A DNA stretch of 64,000 nt from Cryptomeria japonica (lineage: Eukaryota > Streptophyta > Pinopsida > Cupressales > Cupressaceae), in contig NC_081415.1 in the NCBI RefSeq assembly GCF_030272615.1, positions 602,785,644-602,849,643 of the forward strand, written 5' to 3'. The notes beneath the pieces were generated by a model. The model was given only the letters and a program-made list of their open reading frames with translations, searched no databases and was not told where the DNA came from. Positions 11,521-23,651 of this stretch are shown here, piece by piece; the first letter of the stretch is position 1; each line of letters opens with the position of its first letter. Made by a program: the position numbers and the translations under genes.

Positions 11521-14500
11521 ATCTATAGCATCATAAATTATCACTAGTCCAATTTACACCTCATGTTTGTGCCCCTACTTTAGCATGTCATATCCTCATC
11601 TCATTCCTAGGTCCATTTTGTGGCTATTATCCAACTCTGAGCCTATGAAAAACATTGTATGGGTTCTACCACGGGATATCCATCCTATTTTGGCATTGTC
11701 CCGGTCTTGATGGTGGTAGGACTAGGGGTGCTAGACCATGGTACCATCACAATGATCCCACTTATTTTGGACCCAATTTGAAGTAGGATGAGGGATATAT
11801 CTCATCGGTAAGATTTGATCTTTGTGGCTCAACATGATCATTGGATGTCTATCTAATCAATAATTTACCTAGATTCCCCTATATAAGGATATTTTATAAA
11901 TCTAATTTCATCTATCCTTTTTAACAATCTAAAAATTAATTTCTATCACTCATGTATTTGTGAAGCATTCATCATCAAGCATTTTTCATAGATCTTCAAG
12001 GCTGCATATTAATTATTCAATCATTGTGTTGGTTCCCAAAAATGGGTTTACACTACTACAAGGCAAAGACTAAGTTGATTCCTCTAAATACTAATAGAAA
12101 GCCACTTCCAACTGTCAATATCCTTTAGGCTTGGACCAAGTATGACAAGGATTTATGCAAATCCTTCTACACTTTGGGCTCTGCAAGACCTGGGAGGGTA
12201 ATCCCTTCAGTCAACTTCTTGATCTCTCCAACACAGTCAAAGATTCACTGAAACAAAGTAGATTATCTCATAAAAAGGCTCAAAAGAGAGGGAGAATGCT
12301 CAAGGATGGAAAATCCTTTAGTGATCCTCAACCTACCTGGAGCATGAGATGGGCGAGACAACTCGGAAATACATGAAATATGGAAATATGTTCTAATAAT
12401 CAACAAATTATAGAGATTCATCAGTGAAATTGAAACAAGGCTATTATTTAAAAACAACTACAAGCAGTGATTAGTTCCTTACTCCATCGAGTACCTGAAG
12501 ATATAAAATACAAAATGAAAATATGGCATAATTCCATCTAATAGTATAAGATCTAAGATAATAGTGCCTTATAGTATAGATCATTTGCAATCCTAACCCA
12601 ACCTTCTTATCTAAAATCACTAGACAAGCCCTATCATTCTGCAACTCTATTTAAGCAATTTAATTGACCCCTTGGGCCGAAGCATAAATAGAAAGCTACA
12701 TACATCACAAAAATGCACAGAATAAAATAAACCCTTGGTTTATTTCACTCAAAAACTGATAGAATCATACAATGGATAGAAAAGAATAAAAATTCTATTT
12801 TTATTTGAATAAAAATACTGCTTCTATCACATGATGAAATTTACATATAACTCCTTCAAGAACCTATCCAATGCTTGACACTAAAACACTTCTTTATTTG
12901 CTTTGTAAATGACTTTACAGCTTTCTCACTTCACCTAGACTCACTATTGGAACCAGACAAGGAAAACCTAAGGAACAGAAAAAATATGAACCTACAAGAG
13001 ACTTCCCAAAAATTTGAACCTGTCTAATGAACTTGATTTCCCTTTTTATAGAAGAAATAGGGAGAAACAAGCTTCAGGCCAAAAGACACATTTCAATAGA
13101 AGTTGTATTATCAACAATTAGGCTTAAAAGGCAACATGCGATTCTGTTACAAAGATATTCTATATCCATGCGATGACACCTGTGAATCAATATTTTCAAC
13201 TGAAAATTAGTAAAAGCAAACTTTCTTGAGCCACGCGATTATCACCCTAATGCTTTTAGATGGAGTGTGAGATGTTACGTTCTTTCCAAAAAAGAATCTC
13301 CCTTCTTGAAAGGGATATTGGCTCCTGACAGGAAGAAAAGTTACCTCTAAAATAGAAGAGGATCTCAAACCATCATGCCTAGGATTAGAGAAATTGGATG
13401 GAGGAGCTACAAGAGAAACATAATATATTGGGGAGGGGTCTCAACTTCCATGAAGTCACATAGATGATTGGCTGCCACTCCCCACCTGAACAAATCCCTC
13501 TTTCATTCCTCTACAGGCTCCTTCTTAGAACCCCCTACCATCCAGTGGCAGAGTAGAAGCAGAGGTTGTGCCATGTGTGGCCTTTCTTCATAAGAAAAGG
13601 CTTTCACTCCCCCTCTAGAAATCTTTCTCACTTTCATAACCCCTCGACAATAAGCATACTCACATAGGAGAAAAAACATCCATCCAATATCACAGAGCAT
13701 AGAGAAACTCCATTTACAACCTTTCTCGAGCATCATCTTCCTTGTAGAAGAAAGAACTACTCTTAGAAAATGAAAAGTCTTCTTTTCTCTCCTACCAATT
13801 AAGTCACCACCCTATTGTGTTTATAGTTAAAACAATTCATATTGGGATGCTCATCACATGAAAAAAACATTATTTTGGTGCTTTCAACTCAACCTGCTAG
13901 CTATGGATTCTAGAAATCGTGCCTATCAAATCCACTATATTCCTACCAAAGATCATCTTGTGTGAATGATTTTGTTATGATTTTATTCTTCCTTGAGTGT
14001 ACATTTTTTGCTTCAGAATCCCTATCAACAGGCGATCATTGAATTCATCGGGGAACTCGTGATCCTTTATCTCTAACTCAAAAGGTATCCCAATCCTTTC
14101 ACGCCTCTAAGACATCGTCCTTGCTTGTCTAATCAATTTGGACTCAGTAGGAAATTTCAAATTAGTCCCTCTATAATGAGTCAGCATCTAAGTGTTCCAA
14201 CTTGTCTCTATATATTCCAAGTCGATAAGCTTGTATTCTATTCATCCTATCTTTCTCGTGCGGGTAACAACCAATACTCTTAATGACCCTTTTAAAAATC
14301 AATTTGAAACTGAGCCACAAATCCTACCCAGCTTGGAAAATCAAATGATCATTAATGGTAAATGTGGCAATTTACCTTCCATCGAGGCTTGTGGACCCAT
14401 TAAACATAGGACATAGCGATGCCATATCATCTTCTAGCCCAATGCTATCAACGGCCCCACTGTCGGTCTTATTGGTCAGCCCAGGAGACTTGGAATCATT

Positions 14501-16319
14501 TCATGATGCTACAGTCCATAACCTTCTTACAAATTCTATCCCAGGGATACAAGGGCCATCAGATATGTTCACCCTTTACTATGCAACCACAATGCCTGCT
14601 AATCTTTGCAAATTAAAAATCATGCACCTTTTTTCTCAGATCATAAGATCACTATCCATTTGAAATGTGTGCAAATTGATGGATCCATTAGTAAACCAGT
14701 CTTTACCTCCTGAGAACCGGTAACATGAGGTCTTGAAAAGTCAAATAGCCAGCTTGCCCCTCTTTATGGAGAACACGTGGCATCATCTCGTGGTGTCACA
14801 GTCTTTATTTTCCCTACAATTTTGACCATGGGGAAACACGAACCATTAGATCTAACCTGCCTTTATCCACTAGTTGAAATACTTAGAATTTTAATACTTA
14901 GGAAAATGTAAGGGGCCTGCTGAAAATGACTTAATGCTTAGGAAGTTTAATGGCCCCACCAATGGTAACTGACCCTTGTCTTGAGTGAAAAAAGGTAACG
15001 ACAAAATATAACAAGGTTAGGGTTTTTTCTTCATAAGACTTAGATAGAAAATCACAAACCCTAAACCCTAGACCTTGAACTTTGACAGAGGACAAAATGA
15101 ATCTAGAATGACCAATATTTTTTGGCTCAAATATAAAAATTCTTGTGTAATTACTTTTAGGACTATCAGTGGCTCTATTTGGGGATGTTCATTTCACAGG
15201 AATGAGGTGAGAATCCAGAATCTTTGGGGAAGTAGACCAATTGCAGAGTAGACCCAAAAAGCAGTTACCTAGACAGAGCAACTTCAACAGAAAAGAAACT
15301 ACACTACAAAAAGAAAACTAACTAATACTCATCGAGAACAACTACTTTAAGAAAAGTAGAGCCTCAAGAATTGTCCATGAACATGAAATTCAAGAGGTTT
15401 CATGCCCAAACGTTTCGGCAAAAACGCAACAACAAATTATTTTTTAAACAACACAAAAATACTAGATGCTCTTTGATAAAACATGGGATAAATAAGTTTG
15501 ACTACACTAAGGGTTAACTCATGCGTTAAAATATTGGGTTCCTAAAGTTAATTTAATTAACTCAACAATTATAGTGTTTACAATTTTAACATTGAACTAA
15601 TTTTACCCCAATGAGTCATCACAACTTTATTTATTAATCAATTTTCCCAAATAATTCTTCAATTTTTAATCAAGAGATATTAATCATCCCTTATAGTATT
15701 TAATTACTTTAGATACTAATTTAAATATTGTTAACACATATTCTATTGTATTCAAAAAAAATTAATTGAGCAATAGTAAATAATGTTTATAAATTTGCTT
15801 GTTAAAATTAACTAAATCAAATACAATAATTTCCTAACAAATAACTTCACATTAATGTTGATATAAATCCCCCTTAAATATTAAATATCAAATACTAAAT
15901 ATTTGACAATAAATTACCGCTATAGCCTAAAACTAATCATTTTACTTTATAAGATATACATTAATAAATTCTTTAAGAAAATTACCCATACATGTATATA
16001 TAATTGCCTATATAAATAAATATACATTTACAACTAATTCCCTAATACCTATAAAAAGACTAACTATCCCAAAATAAATATCTTAAGTCAATTGAGGTTT
16101 TCCCATTTCAAATTTTTAAAAGAGCTTTTCCCCCTTTATTATTTTAATACACTTCCTTTTATATTAACCCTAACTAGGATTTATTTTATTTTTATCCTTG
16201 TGACTCTCTCCTTTTTTTTCTTTTGTTATTTATTTCCCCTAACCAAAAATTTAGTTCGGGTTTTGTTTTTACTAACTTTTATATTTGACTATGTGTGTTT
16301 CTGTTTGTAGGGAGGAAGG
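11521..16319. other. unassigned region without recognisable gene
   Basis: Mostly AT-rich DNA, with a more balanced part at 11600-15300. Frames here are all below about 105 codons and show no motif. A CAAACCCTAAACCCTAG telobox-like string is at 15056-15072. From 15540 to 16080 the AT content is very high. Decayed LTR sequence is likely for parts of it, but I cannot tie it to a family. Confidence 0.5.
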
Positions 16320-16585
16320 AGGGGTGGCAACCATGGAAATGGTGGGGTGCAGGGCGTCGAAGGAGGTGGGGGCCATGGTGAGGAGGTGGGTTTTATGGTG
16401 GTGGTCGCACTATGGTGGTGATGCGGCACCACATAGTGGGTCGCCCCACTACGTGGGCCTCAACCGTTGTGTGGGTCATGGCCCGCTGTGAGGGTCATGG
16501 CCTGCACAAAGGGCATGACTGTTGTGAGGGTCGCGGCCCACACAGTGGTTGCTGCCACCTATGTGGGTCGCGGCCCGCGAGGGTT
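16320..16585. repeat. GC-rich island with imperfect GTGNGGGTCGCGGCCC repeats
   Basis: A sharp GC-rich patch in AT-rich surroundings. From about 16425 to 16585 phrases such as GTGGGTCATGGCCCGC, GTGAGGGTCATGGCC, GAGGGTCGCGGCCCAC and GTGGGTCGCGGCCCGC recur every 25-35 bases; the core GGGTCGCGGCCC is nearly self-complementary. Small ORFs over it are a product of the repeat. Confidence 0.65.
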
Positions 16586-16659
16586 AGCACACACAAACAA
16601 ATATTGTGCCTTCCTTTTTTTTTCATGTTATATTTTTTAAAATAGTTTTCTTTTATAAA

Positions 16660-16740
16660 AATATATATATAAATATATATATAGATATATACATACATAT
16701 ACATATATATTACATACATATATATGTATATATATATGGT
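16660..16740. repeat. imperfect (AT)/(ATAC) microsatellite
   Basis: A run of ATATATAT broken by TACATACATATACAT-type units, 120 bases before the long AT array. Confidence 0.85.
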
Positions 16741-16860
16741 AATAACAAAATCTTCATTTACAGGTTAATAATATATATGTATATTTTTTTTTGTTATATT
16801 GCAGCATACAATTCTAATTTTTTTCTCTATATACAACAATTTAGTTAGAAGTAGAACAAT

Positions 16861-16862
<2 letters not shown>

Positions 16863-16949
<87 letters not shown>
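16863..16949. repeat. (AT)n microsatellite, about 43 units
   Basis: An uninterrupted AT dinucleotide run. A long perfect array like this is likely variable in length; the Tyr-Ile ORF across it is an artefact. Confidence 0.97.
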
Positions 16950-16950
<1 letters not shown>

Positions 16951-17692
16951 TTGAATTTTCATTTTATTATTATTTTTTCATTAGCTTAGAGCAAGTATAT
17001 TTTAACAAAAGAATGGATTGTTTTCTTTCTAAACATGAAGTCCTATTTTTTTTTAAATAAGAATGCATAGATTAGTATTTCCACCAAATGAGTATTTTCC
17101 AAATTAATAAAAGTAACAGAAATGCTTTATTCTACAGCTACAACTAAATCTTTCGAATTTCTCATTTGTTCATTTAAACAGCAAGATGCTTATATTGAAA
17201 AGGATTAAAACTAACGCTTAAGAAGTATACATATTTTTTTTTGTTTAAACTATAGACAGAAAATAACATTTTTTTTTGTATTTCTACTAACAACTACACA
17301 TCTAACATTCATTTTGCAGAAAAGATAAGATAACATGAATGAAAATAATTTAAATATTTATCTAACTTTTTCAATTTCAACATGCATTTCTTTCAATATA
17401 TACTAAAATAGAGAACAAGATTTACATTCCTACTTTATTTCAAGTAATAAATAAATATAAAGGAATAACTCAAATGTTTTTTTTTTTTCCTTGCAATGAA
17501 AATACTCAAATAAATATACATCTTTTTGTTTCCTTTACACAATATTAAGAAGGTTACAAACTCAGGCCTCTTCATTTCTACAAAATGAGGGCTTGACAAA
17601 AATACATTTTTCTTTACTTTTAATCTCAATACATTAAATAGGAACTTCTCCATCCTTTATTCCCAACCAAAACTACAATAAAATTTGTAGGT
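16950..17692. other. AT-rich stretch, nothing seen
   Basis: High AT with many T-runs; no coding, RNA or repeat signal recognised. Confidence 0.6.
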
Positions 17693-19646
17693 TGTGATCA
17701 TGGAGGCTCACGTCTCAACTTAGGCTTACATGAAGCCACCCTCGAACTAGGAGAACCAAGGCTAAATGGGATACAAACATTACAAACACAAGACAAGAAG
17801 AGACGCACAACACTTGAACTCCTAACCCAAGGATAAACAAAGTAACGAAGTGTCTATTTCTTTTGTGGGGTGAAGCTGGACCAAGTGCCTAGAGGAGATC
17901 CACAATAAGGAGAACACAATGCTTTTACAAGGATACCAAAATAGAACCACCACAAGTCACATACTTGTCCCAAAATAACCTTATATCCCCCATGGCATAC
18001 AAGCCCATATCTCCTCTTATGACCCCCTTTGCATACATATAAAAAGATAATACAACAAGGGTCCCATAACCCTTCTGTATCTCTCTCTTCCAATAAAATA
18101 ATCTCTACACTCTTAGGTTGTCAAGCAACCCTTCACCCCCAAGGCTACTCTACCCTCCCAAGGGTGAGTATGGCCTTCAAACACCCAAAAACATAAATCA
18201 TTCAACATATAAGAAAAAAACAAGGAAGGACTTAATATGAACTTCCTAAAACTACAAAGAAAACAACAAGCAAAAGCACATACAACCTTTCTTCACATTC
18301 ACCCTAAAAGAAATTGTAAGAATGAAATTCTACCAACCTTAATCCTCCAAATGGAAATGAGGAGAGGTTGAAGAAGAGTTGGCCAATCCACTATTATTTT
18401 TCCTTCTCCAAACTTAGAAAATGCAACTCCAAGAAACCAAAAAACCTTCAACAAGATTTCTAAGTCTCCAAAAATGGAGAGTGCGTGATCAAAATCCTAA
18501 GTCCCAAACCCTTCCCTAAGTAGTCTCTTCTCACTCTTTCCAACCTCTTCGAAAGGGTGTGAGATTTCATATGTTGGTCTTCCCAACCTCTTATAGGCTC
18601 TTTAAAAAAGGAAACCCAAAAAGGTAAAAGAAAAATGGGAAAGAGCAACTATCACTCAATTGGAAGATTGTCTAACCTAGGAGAAATCCTTAAAAGTTGA
18701 ATTTCAGTCATCTTAGAAAAAATCAACTTTTGAGGTGACTAGCCAGTCACATGTGAGTGGACACATGGTTAAAATTTACCTTTACCCATAGGTATAACAT
18801 ATGGGCCTTTAAAAATACCCCTAACCTAACCTTAGGAGTTAGTTTGACCCTCTAGAAAGTCACCTAAATTTTACCTACGGCTCAACCTTGAGTTGACCTC
18901 TCTAATGGCTCTCTATCCAAGACCCTTGGGACCATACTAAGATATTTTAAAAAATGCATTGGTTACACAAATTCCCTCCAAGCGATATGTCACTGCCAAC
19001 TCACTTCACAGCACGTGTCAAGTGACACCATAGAAAAACACAATACTTAAATACACATTAGCAATGTCCCTTTTTTGAATTAACAAATTTAACAAATTCA
19101 ATTTAAACACTTATTCAAGCATAAACATTTACAAATAAAATAGATTACACACGAGGTGTCATCTCTCCAAATAGACAACCCTTGGCTTCACAAATGCACA
19201 TACGTTTATCTTGATTCTCCGAATAGTTTCCATGGTCACATGGATTAGTTTTCTTGCACATCTCACTTTGCACATTAGTAATCCCAAATAATCACATACA
19301 ATATTAGCATATGAAAAGCCTATAATTTAGACACTTTGCATACAATTTCAATTATAGAAATAAAATTACCATTTATCCAATAAAATCCACAAAAAATAAT
19401 TTACTAAATGGCATCATCATAGTCATCATGAAATTCAATCATTCATAAGGAATGCATCCATAATTTCTAACAACATAAATAGAGTACTGCAAATCAGAGA
19501 TAAATGACATACACCATATCAATATTATCCAATCACTAGATCATATAGAATCTATATCCATAATGCATCAAAATAAAGTATCAATAATAGGTCCAAAACA
19601 TGAAAAATAACTGCAATGCTATGATAGCTTGGGGTAGGGCCTCACA
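17693..19646 (-). repeat. 3' LTR of chromodomain gypsy element G (outer edge tentative)
   Basis: The inner edge is firm: the sense strand has the purine tract AGAGGGGGAGGA at 19647-19658 immediately followed by TGTGAGGCCCTACCCC, the LTR start. The outer edge near 17693 is a guess from a TGTGATCATGG on plus; G has no surviving 5' LTR to compare. There is no coding signal inside. Confidence 0.5.
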
Positions 19647-19656
19647 TCCTCCCCCT

Positions 19657-20132
19657 CTAGGCATGAACTTCCTCCTGAAGTTCATCAAAAAGATGGGGGT
19701 ACTAAGATCTCATTCGAGATGCATCCTCCCATGATGTCATAACCTCCTCATAACAATCCCACTAGACCCTAACCTGGTCGAGCTCTCGGCCTCGAAGAGC
19801 CAGTGTTCGGTAAGCCAAAATGCGAATGAGCTCCAAAGCCAACTGCTTGTCTGACTCCACCTAAAAGGCATCCCAATCTAAAATATGATACTCATCATAA
19901 ATATATTTCCTCAATATTGACACATGAAACACATCATGGATGCATGACAAGATAGGTGGTAAAGCTAGACAATATGCAACTGGTCCTATCCTCTCAAGGA
20001 TCTCAAATGGCCCAACAAAGTGAGGTGCAAGCTTAGACCTCTTTCCATAATGGATTGGACTCTCATGTGATTGCACTCTCAAGAAGACTTTGTCCCCATC
20101 CATGAAGCTACAATCTATCATCTTTGCATCTG
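19657..20132 (-). pseudogene. integrase C-terminus and chromodomain of gypsy element G
   Basis: Last block of the G polyprotein. It contains the module GDKVFLRV, then HFVGPFEILERIGPVAYCLALP-type sequence (the GPF module of chromoviral integrases) and IHDVFHVSILRKY. After an in-frame TAG at 19861 the frame goes on as a chromodomain: ILAYRTLALRGRELDQVRV, then TAG at 19762, WDCYEEVMTSWEDASRMRS, TAG at 19702, and YPHLFDEL, ending at the TAG at 19657 inside the polypurine tract. All three internal stops are TAG where relatives have other residues, often Gln. Chromodomains direct integration to marked chromatin; this copy is dead. Confidence 0.85.
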
Positions 20133-20137
20133 CATAC
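20133..20137. repeat. target site duplication of element A, left copy
   Basis: CATAC here and at 35503-35507 are identical and directly abut the two LTR ends. Confidence 0.92.
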
Positions 20138-20911
20138 TATTACGATTCCCAAAGATACTAAGAGGGGAGGGGGGGTGAATTAGTATCTAACTGGTTATAA
20201 GATTTTTGTAATTTAAAACAAGTAAAGCATACCAATACTATATACCGGTAAACAAAAATTAATGCAATAAATCGAGATAACAACAACCACATGAAAAATA
20301 CATCATAACACAGTAGTTTAACGAGGATTTGTGACCCACAATATTCACTTACTAGCCAATAAGATAATATTACTGCTACAAGAGGGGCCTGCACATGTAG
20401 GAAGGCCAAGTGCCTAGAGCTCACTACTCAATTACAAAATGGGAAGTCTCACTGACTTACAAAATGGATTATATAAATCCAATGTCTTGTACTACTTCAA
20501 AATAGCATCTACTATGCCAGATCCAGTATCAGTTTATAGCTCTGCTTCATACATAAACCCTTAACCTATAATTTTCATAATAGGTCTACCTTATTTTGCC
20601 TATATATTTTCTTCAATCTATTTCAAAATGTTCTACAATGATCTCTTATATAAATGAGTCATTTTACAACTTGCCAAGTTGACTTACAATGATTTTACAA
20701 TAATTAACAAAATATATTACAAACAAAATTCCTATCGGCTTCTATGCAGGTATGCTTCCTTTTACTGTCGATGGTCTCTGTGTCAGTGTAGAGTCTATCT
20801 TTGCTGGTGCCGGTAAATTGTCTTTCCAGTGTCATAGGACTGTAAGGTTGCCATCAATGACAAAACCTTCAATCACCTACAATATCTCATTGGAGTGTGC
20901 ATTTTCCAACA
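20138..20911 (-). repeat. 3' LTR of element A
   Basis: The sense strand starts TGTTGGAAAATGCACACTCC and ends GGAATCGTAATA (a damaged form of CCTAACA). It aligns with 34700-35502 throughout but lacks a stretch around GGTGTGGGAAAAACCTCGG. TATA-like TTTATATAA strings occur at about 20468-20478 and 20650-20660 on the sense strand. Confidence 0.92.
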
Positions 20912-20936
20912 ATCTCCCCCTTTGCCATTGATGGCA
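20912..20936 (-). promoter_or_regulatory. polypurine tract of element A
   Basis: The sense strand reads GGCAAAGGGGGAGAT directly before the LTR start; the plus strand shows ATCTCCCCCTTTGCC. The preceding CATCAATG is also shared with B and D. Confidence 0.85.
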
Positions 20937-21134
20937 ACACTCATGAGAAAAATCCAAAAATTGTCATCCAAAAAGAATCTGCTAGAATTGTCTTGCCAAA
21001 AGTTGTGTACCAAAAGAATATGTGCTCCCTCTAAGCTAATGAGTCATTTGCTGGTTATTTTTCTCATTCTACTACTCCCCCTTTGGCATCAATCACAAAG
21101 GTTGTCAAAGTGTCAATGAGTGTGGTTTCCTAGT
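20937..21134 (-). other. 3' untranslated spacer of element A
   Basis: About 200 bases between the ORF2 stop and the polypurine tract. The small plus-strand ORF here has no supporting motif. Confidence 0.6.
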
Positions 21135-23651
21135 TCATCCTTGTAACATGTTGGTTACAATCTGAAAAAGATTTGCCAAAACCAGATTCAGGCTCTCAAT
21201 GAACTTTCTATTGTCTTTTATTGCAGCCTCAGTCCTCTGAACTGTACTAGTAAGGTGTTGCATTTTCTCTGCCGGTGTTTTCTATCCTTGAATCAAAGCA
21301 TCATATATTTCTTTTCTTAAGGAGGCGAGGTAGTCCAATTTTGGACTAAGTCTCCATTTTAGATCTTTAGAGTTTCCTTTTATTCTTTCCTTCTCTCTTT
21401 CCAACTTTAGTAGTTCTTCCTCAAAACCTGTTATTTTCTACTCAAAAACTAATAATGAATCAGATGAATTTATGAAGTTATCAACTAGTTGATTTATTTC
21501 CTCCTGTACCTTGCTGATTTTCTTGTCTATATCTATTGTCAAAAAGTTAGTTTTACATGTATCCCTGTACAAATTTTTAAATTCCTTCAGTGTACTACAC
21601 AGTTCTAGTAAAAGAGTGTCAAATTATCTTGTACACTTCTTTATTTCCTCCTCAAAGAATTTGCGTTTTTCTTTCTCTAGTCTCTCCTTGAATGCTTACT
21701 CTTTTATTTGTTCAATTGTCATAGTGTTGTTAGTAATATACTTAGACAAAGTGTGAAGTTTACCTAAAGAATCTTTATTATCTATATTACACTTAGGTGC
21801 TATCATTTTCAAAATTGGAATTGTGTCACCAATTGCCTTGTATACTTGTGAGCTACACTCTATTATCTTCTTGATAGAATCTAGAAGTCACATTAGTCGG
21901 CTTAAATTCTGCATTTGATGAACCAACAATCTGTATTCCATCAGTGGGAGCAATTTCCTTGCTTGTGGTGACCTCTGGTAGGTCATTTTGTGTTTCCATT
22001 TCTTTAAGCAAAGGTTTGGATAACTCAGCTGATGCTGGTGGCATTGTCTCTGTATGAACCTGTTGTTGAGAGTGTTTCTTAGTGTTGTCATCTGTTAGTT
22101 TACCTTATGTATTATCAGTTACTGGTGGCTCATTAGCCATATATGTTTTCCTTGTTGAATCCTTATCAACCACAATATTGACTTTCCAAGTGTCAATTTC
22201 CACTATATATAACACCTTAGAATTGGGATTTGTGTCCTCTTGTGGTATGTCCATACTCTTACTAGCCGGTTGATTGTTAGTGGTAACTACCAGTGGAGTA
22301 TTAAGAGGTGGTGGGGATAAGTTATCTGTTATTTTTATGTTAGGTGGTCCACCAACCTTGCCTTTTCCCTTATCCTTATCCTTTTGATATACTTTGATGG
22401 GTTTAGGGTTTCTATATTCTTCCTGCTTTTCCTTCTCTACAAGGAATATGTCTCATGCATTAACTATTTCCTCTGCAACATCATTCACTCTACCAATCAT
22501 AAGTGCTACATGTTAGTGTGTAGTTGAAAATACTGACTAGTTAGTCTCAGAGATCAGATCATCTATCTCTTTTGGTGAGTTAACTAGATATACAACAAGA
22601 AGTTTTTCAGTTTTTATTTTCTTATCAAGCTCTACAACAGCTTGCCTTCTAGCTTCAAGTCTTTTGAACAGTTCTGTTGGTAATTCATCAACAACTTGCA
22701 TTAGAAATTTCTTATAAATGTCCAAGTGTAGGATTACACTGTTTTCAACTTCTTCCTTGTTATCGATTGATAATGAATCATATAATTTGTTGATGTTTTT
22801 TAGTTTTCCATCCTTTGTTATTTCATTGAGAAGTTTGTCAATTAGAGCAATGGTTTGTTGAGTCTTCTTCTTTGGAGTTAACTTCTTCTTTGGAGTTAAT
22901 TTCCTAGTTGTGGGCCTTACTGCCTATTGTTTCTGTCTAGTTCTTTGAGGAGAAGGTGTAGATACCGATGAAGGTTTCCTTTTTCTCACAACTCTTTTAA
23001 ATTCAGCCGATATATCACTTTTTGAAGAAGTTACAACTGATGAAAGGTGTGTTTCCGGTTGAAGTGATTCTAACTCATCTTCTGTAATACCAGTTCTTTT
23101 AAGTACATAGTCCTTTATAGCTTTTGCTTGCTTGGATCCTCTTCTAACTGTTGCTTCAACCTTTTTGACATTTTTCTTTGATTGGATTTGTTTTTCAATG
23201 GTCTTCGCACTACCAAATACCTCTTCTGTAGGTTCCTTAGGTGCTTCCAGGAGGGCTTTTGCATATGTTTCAATTATGTGATCATCAGTTTCATACCCCA
23301 TTTCAGTAACCCAAATGGTCCTTGGGATAACTGCCTCCATCCAAATTTCATCCTTCTTAATAACAAAATAGATTTCATCCTTATACTTATTTACAATTTC
23401 TTATGATAATCTGACTCTTGTCTTCATTCGGGCCTTTAATGCCTGAAAGTACTCATCTATGTTCTTTTCTCTGTTCTCTCCCATGTTGTTTAGTAAATCT
23501 GACAATTGTTTTCGTACCAGTATATCAAAACCAAGATTTTTGTTACCGATATCGGGTACTTGTTTGGTTATGTGCAGCATTAAATAGACAAGTAGGTTTC
23601 CAAATCTGAATGTCCCCTTTTTGTCTTTCTTAATCTTTCCCAAGTTGTCAA
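21135..23651 (-). pseudogene. ORF2 of element A, C-terminal three quarters
   Basis: It continues the ORF2 that starts at 33185; removing B plus a TSD (8,837 bases) keeps the phase. I do not recognise the protein. It shows a hydrophobic stretch right after the join (FGNLLVYLMLHITKQ), a Lys/Ser/Arg-rich part near 22930-23200 (RRGSKQAKAIKDY, RVVRKRKPSS), a conserved core LDIYKKFLMQVVDELPTELF near 22690-22725, a Pro/Thr linker, and a C-terminal heptad-rich coiled coil (IDKKISKVQEEINQLVDNF, EEELLKLEREKERIKG). Stops include 23401 (TAA), 22924 (TAG), 22537 (TAG) and three more, with one frameshift near 21885. The same core and coiled coil recur on plus at 55885-57489. It ends at a TGA at 21135, about 200 bases before the polypurine tract. 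Confidence 0.75.
23647..23651. repeat. target site duplication of element B, left copy
   Basis: GTCAA here against GTCTA at 32484-32488, four of five identical, flanking the LTR ends. The codon phase of A's ORF2 across the join supports the exact boundary. Confidence 0.75.

Noticed and set aside
13503-13736. 77-codon minus ORF
   Set aside because: No recognisable motif and no supporting context in a decayed region.
15056-15072. Telomere repeat tract
   Set aside because: Only about two CCCTAAA units; a telobox-like string, not an interstitial telomere array.
16495-16962. Tyr/Ile-rich ORFs
   Set aside because: Translation of (AT)n and ATAC microsatellites.
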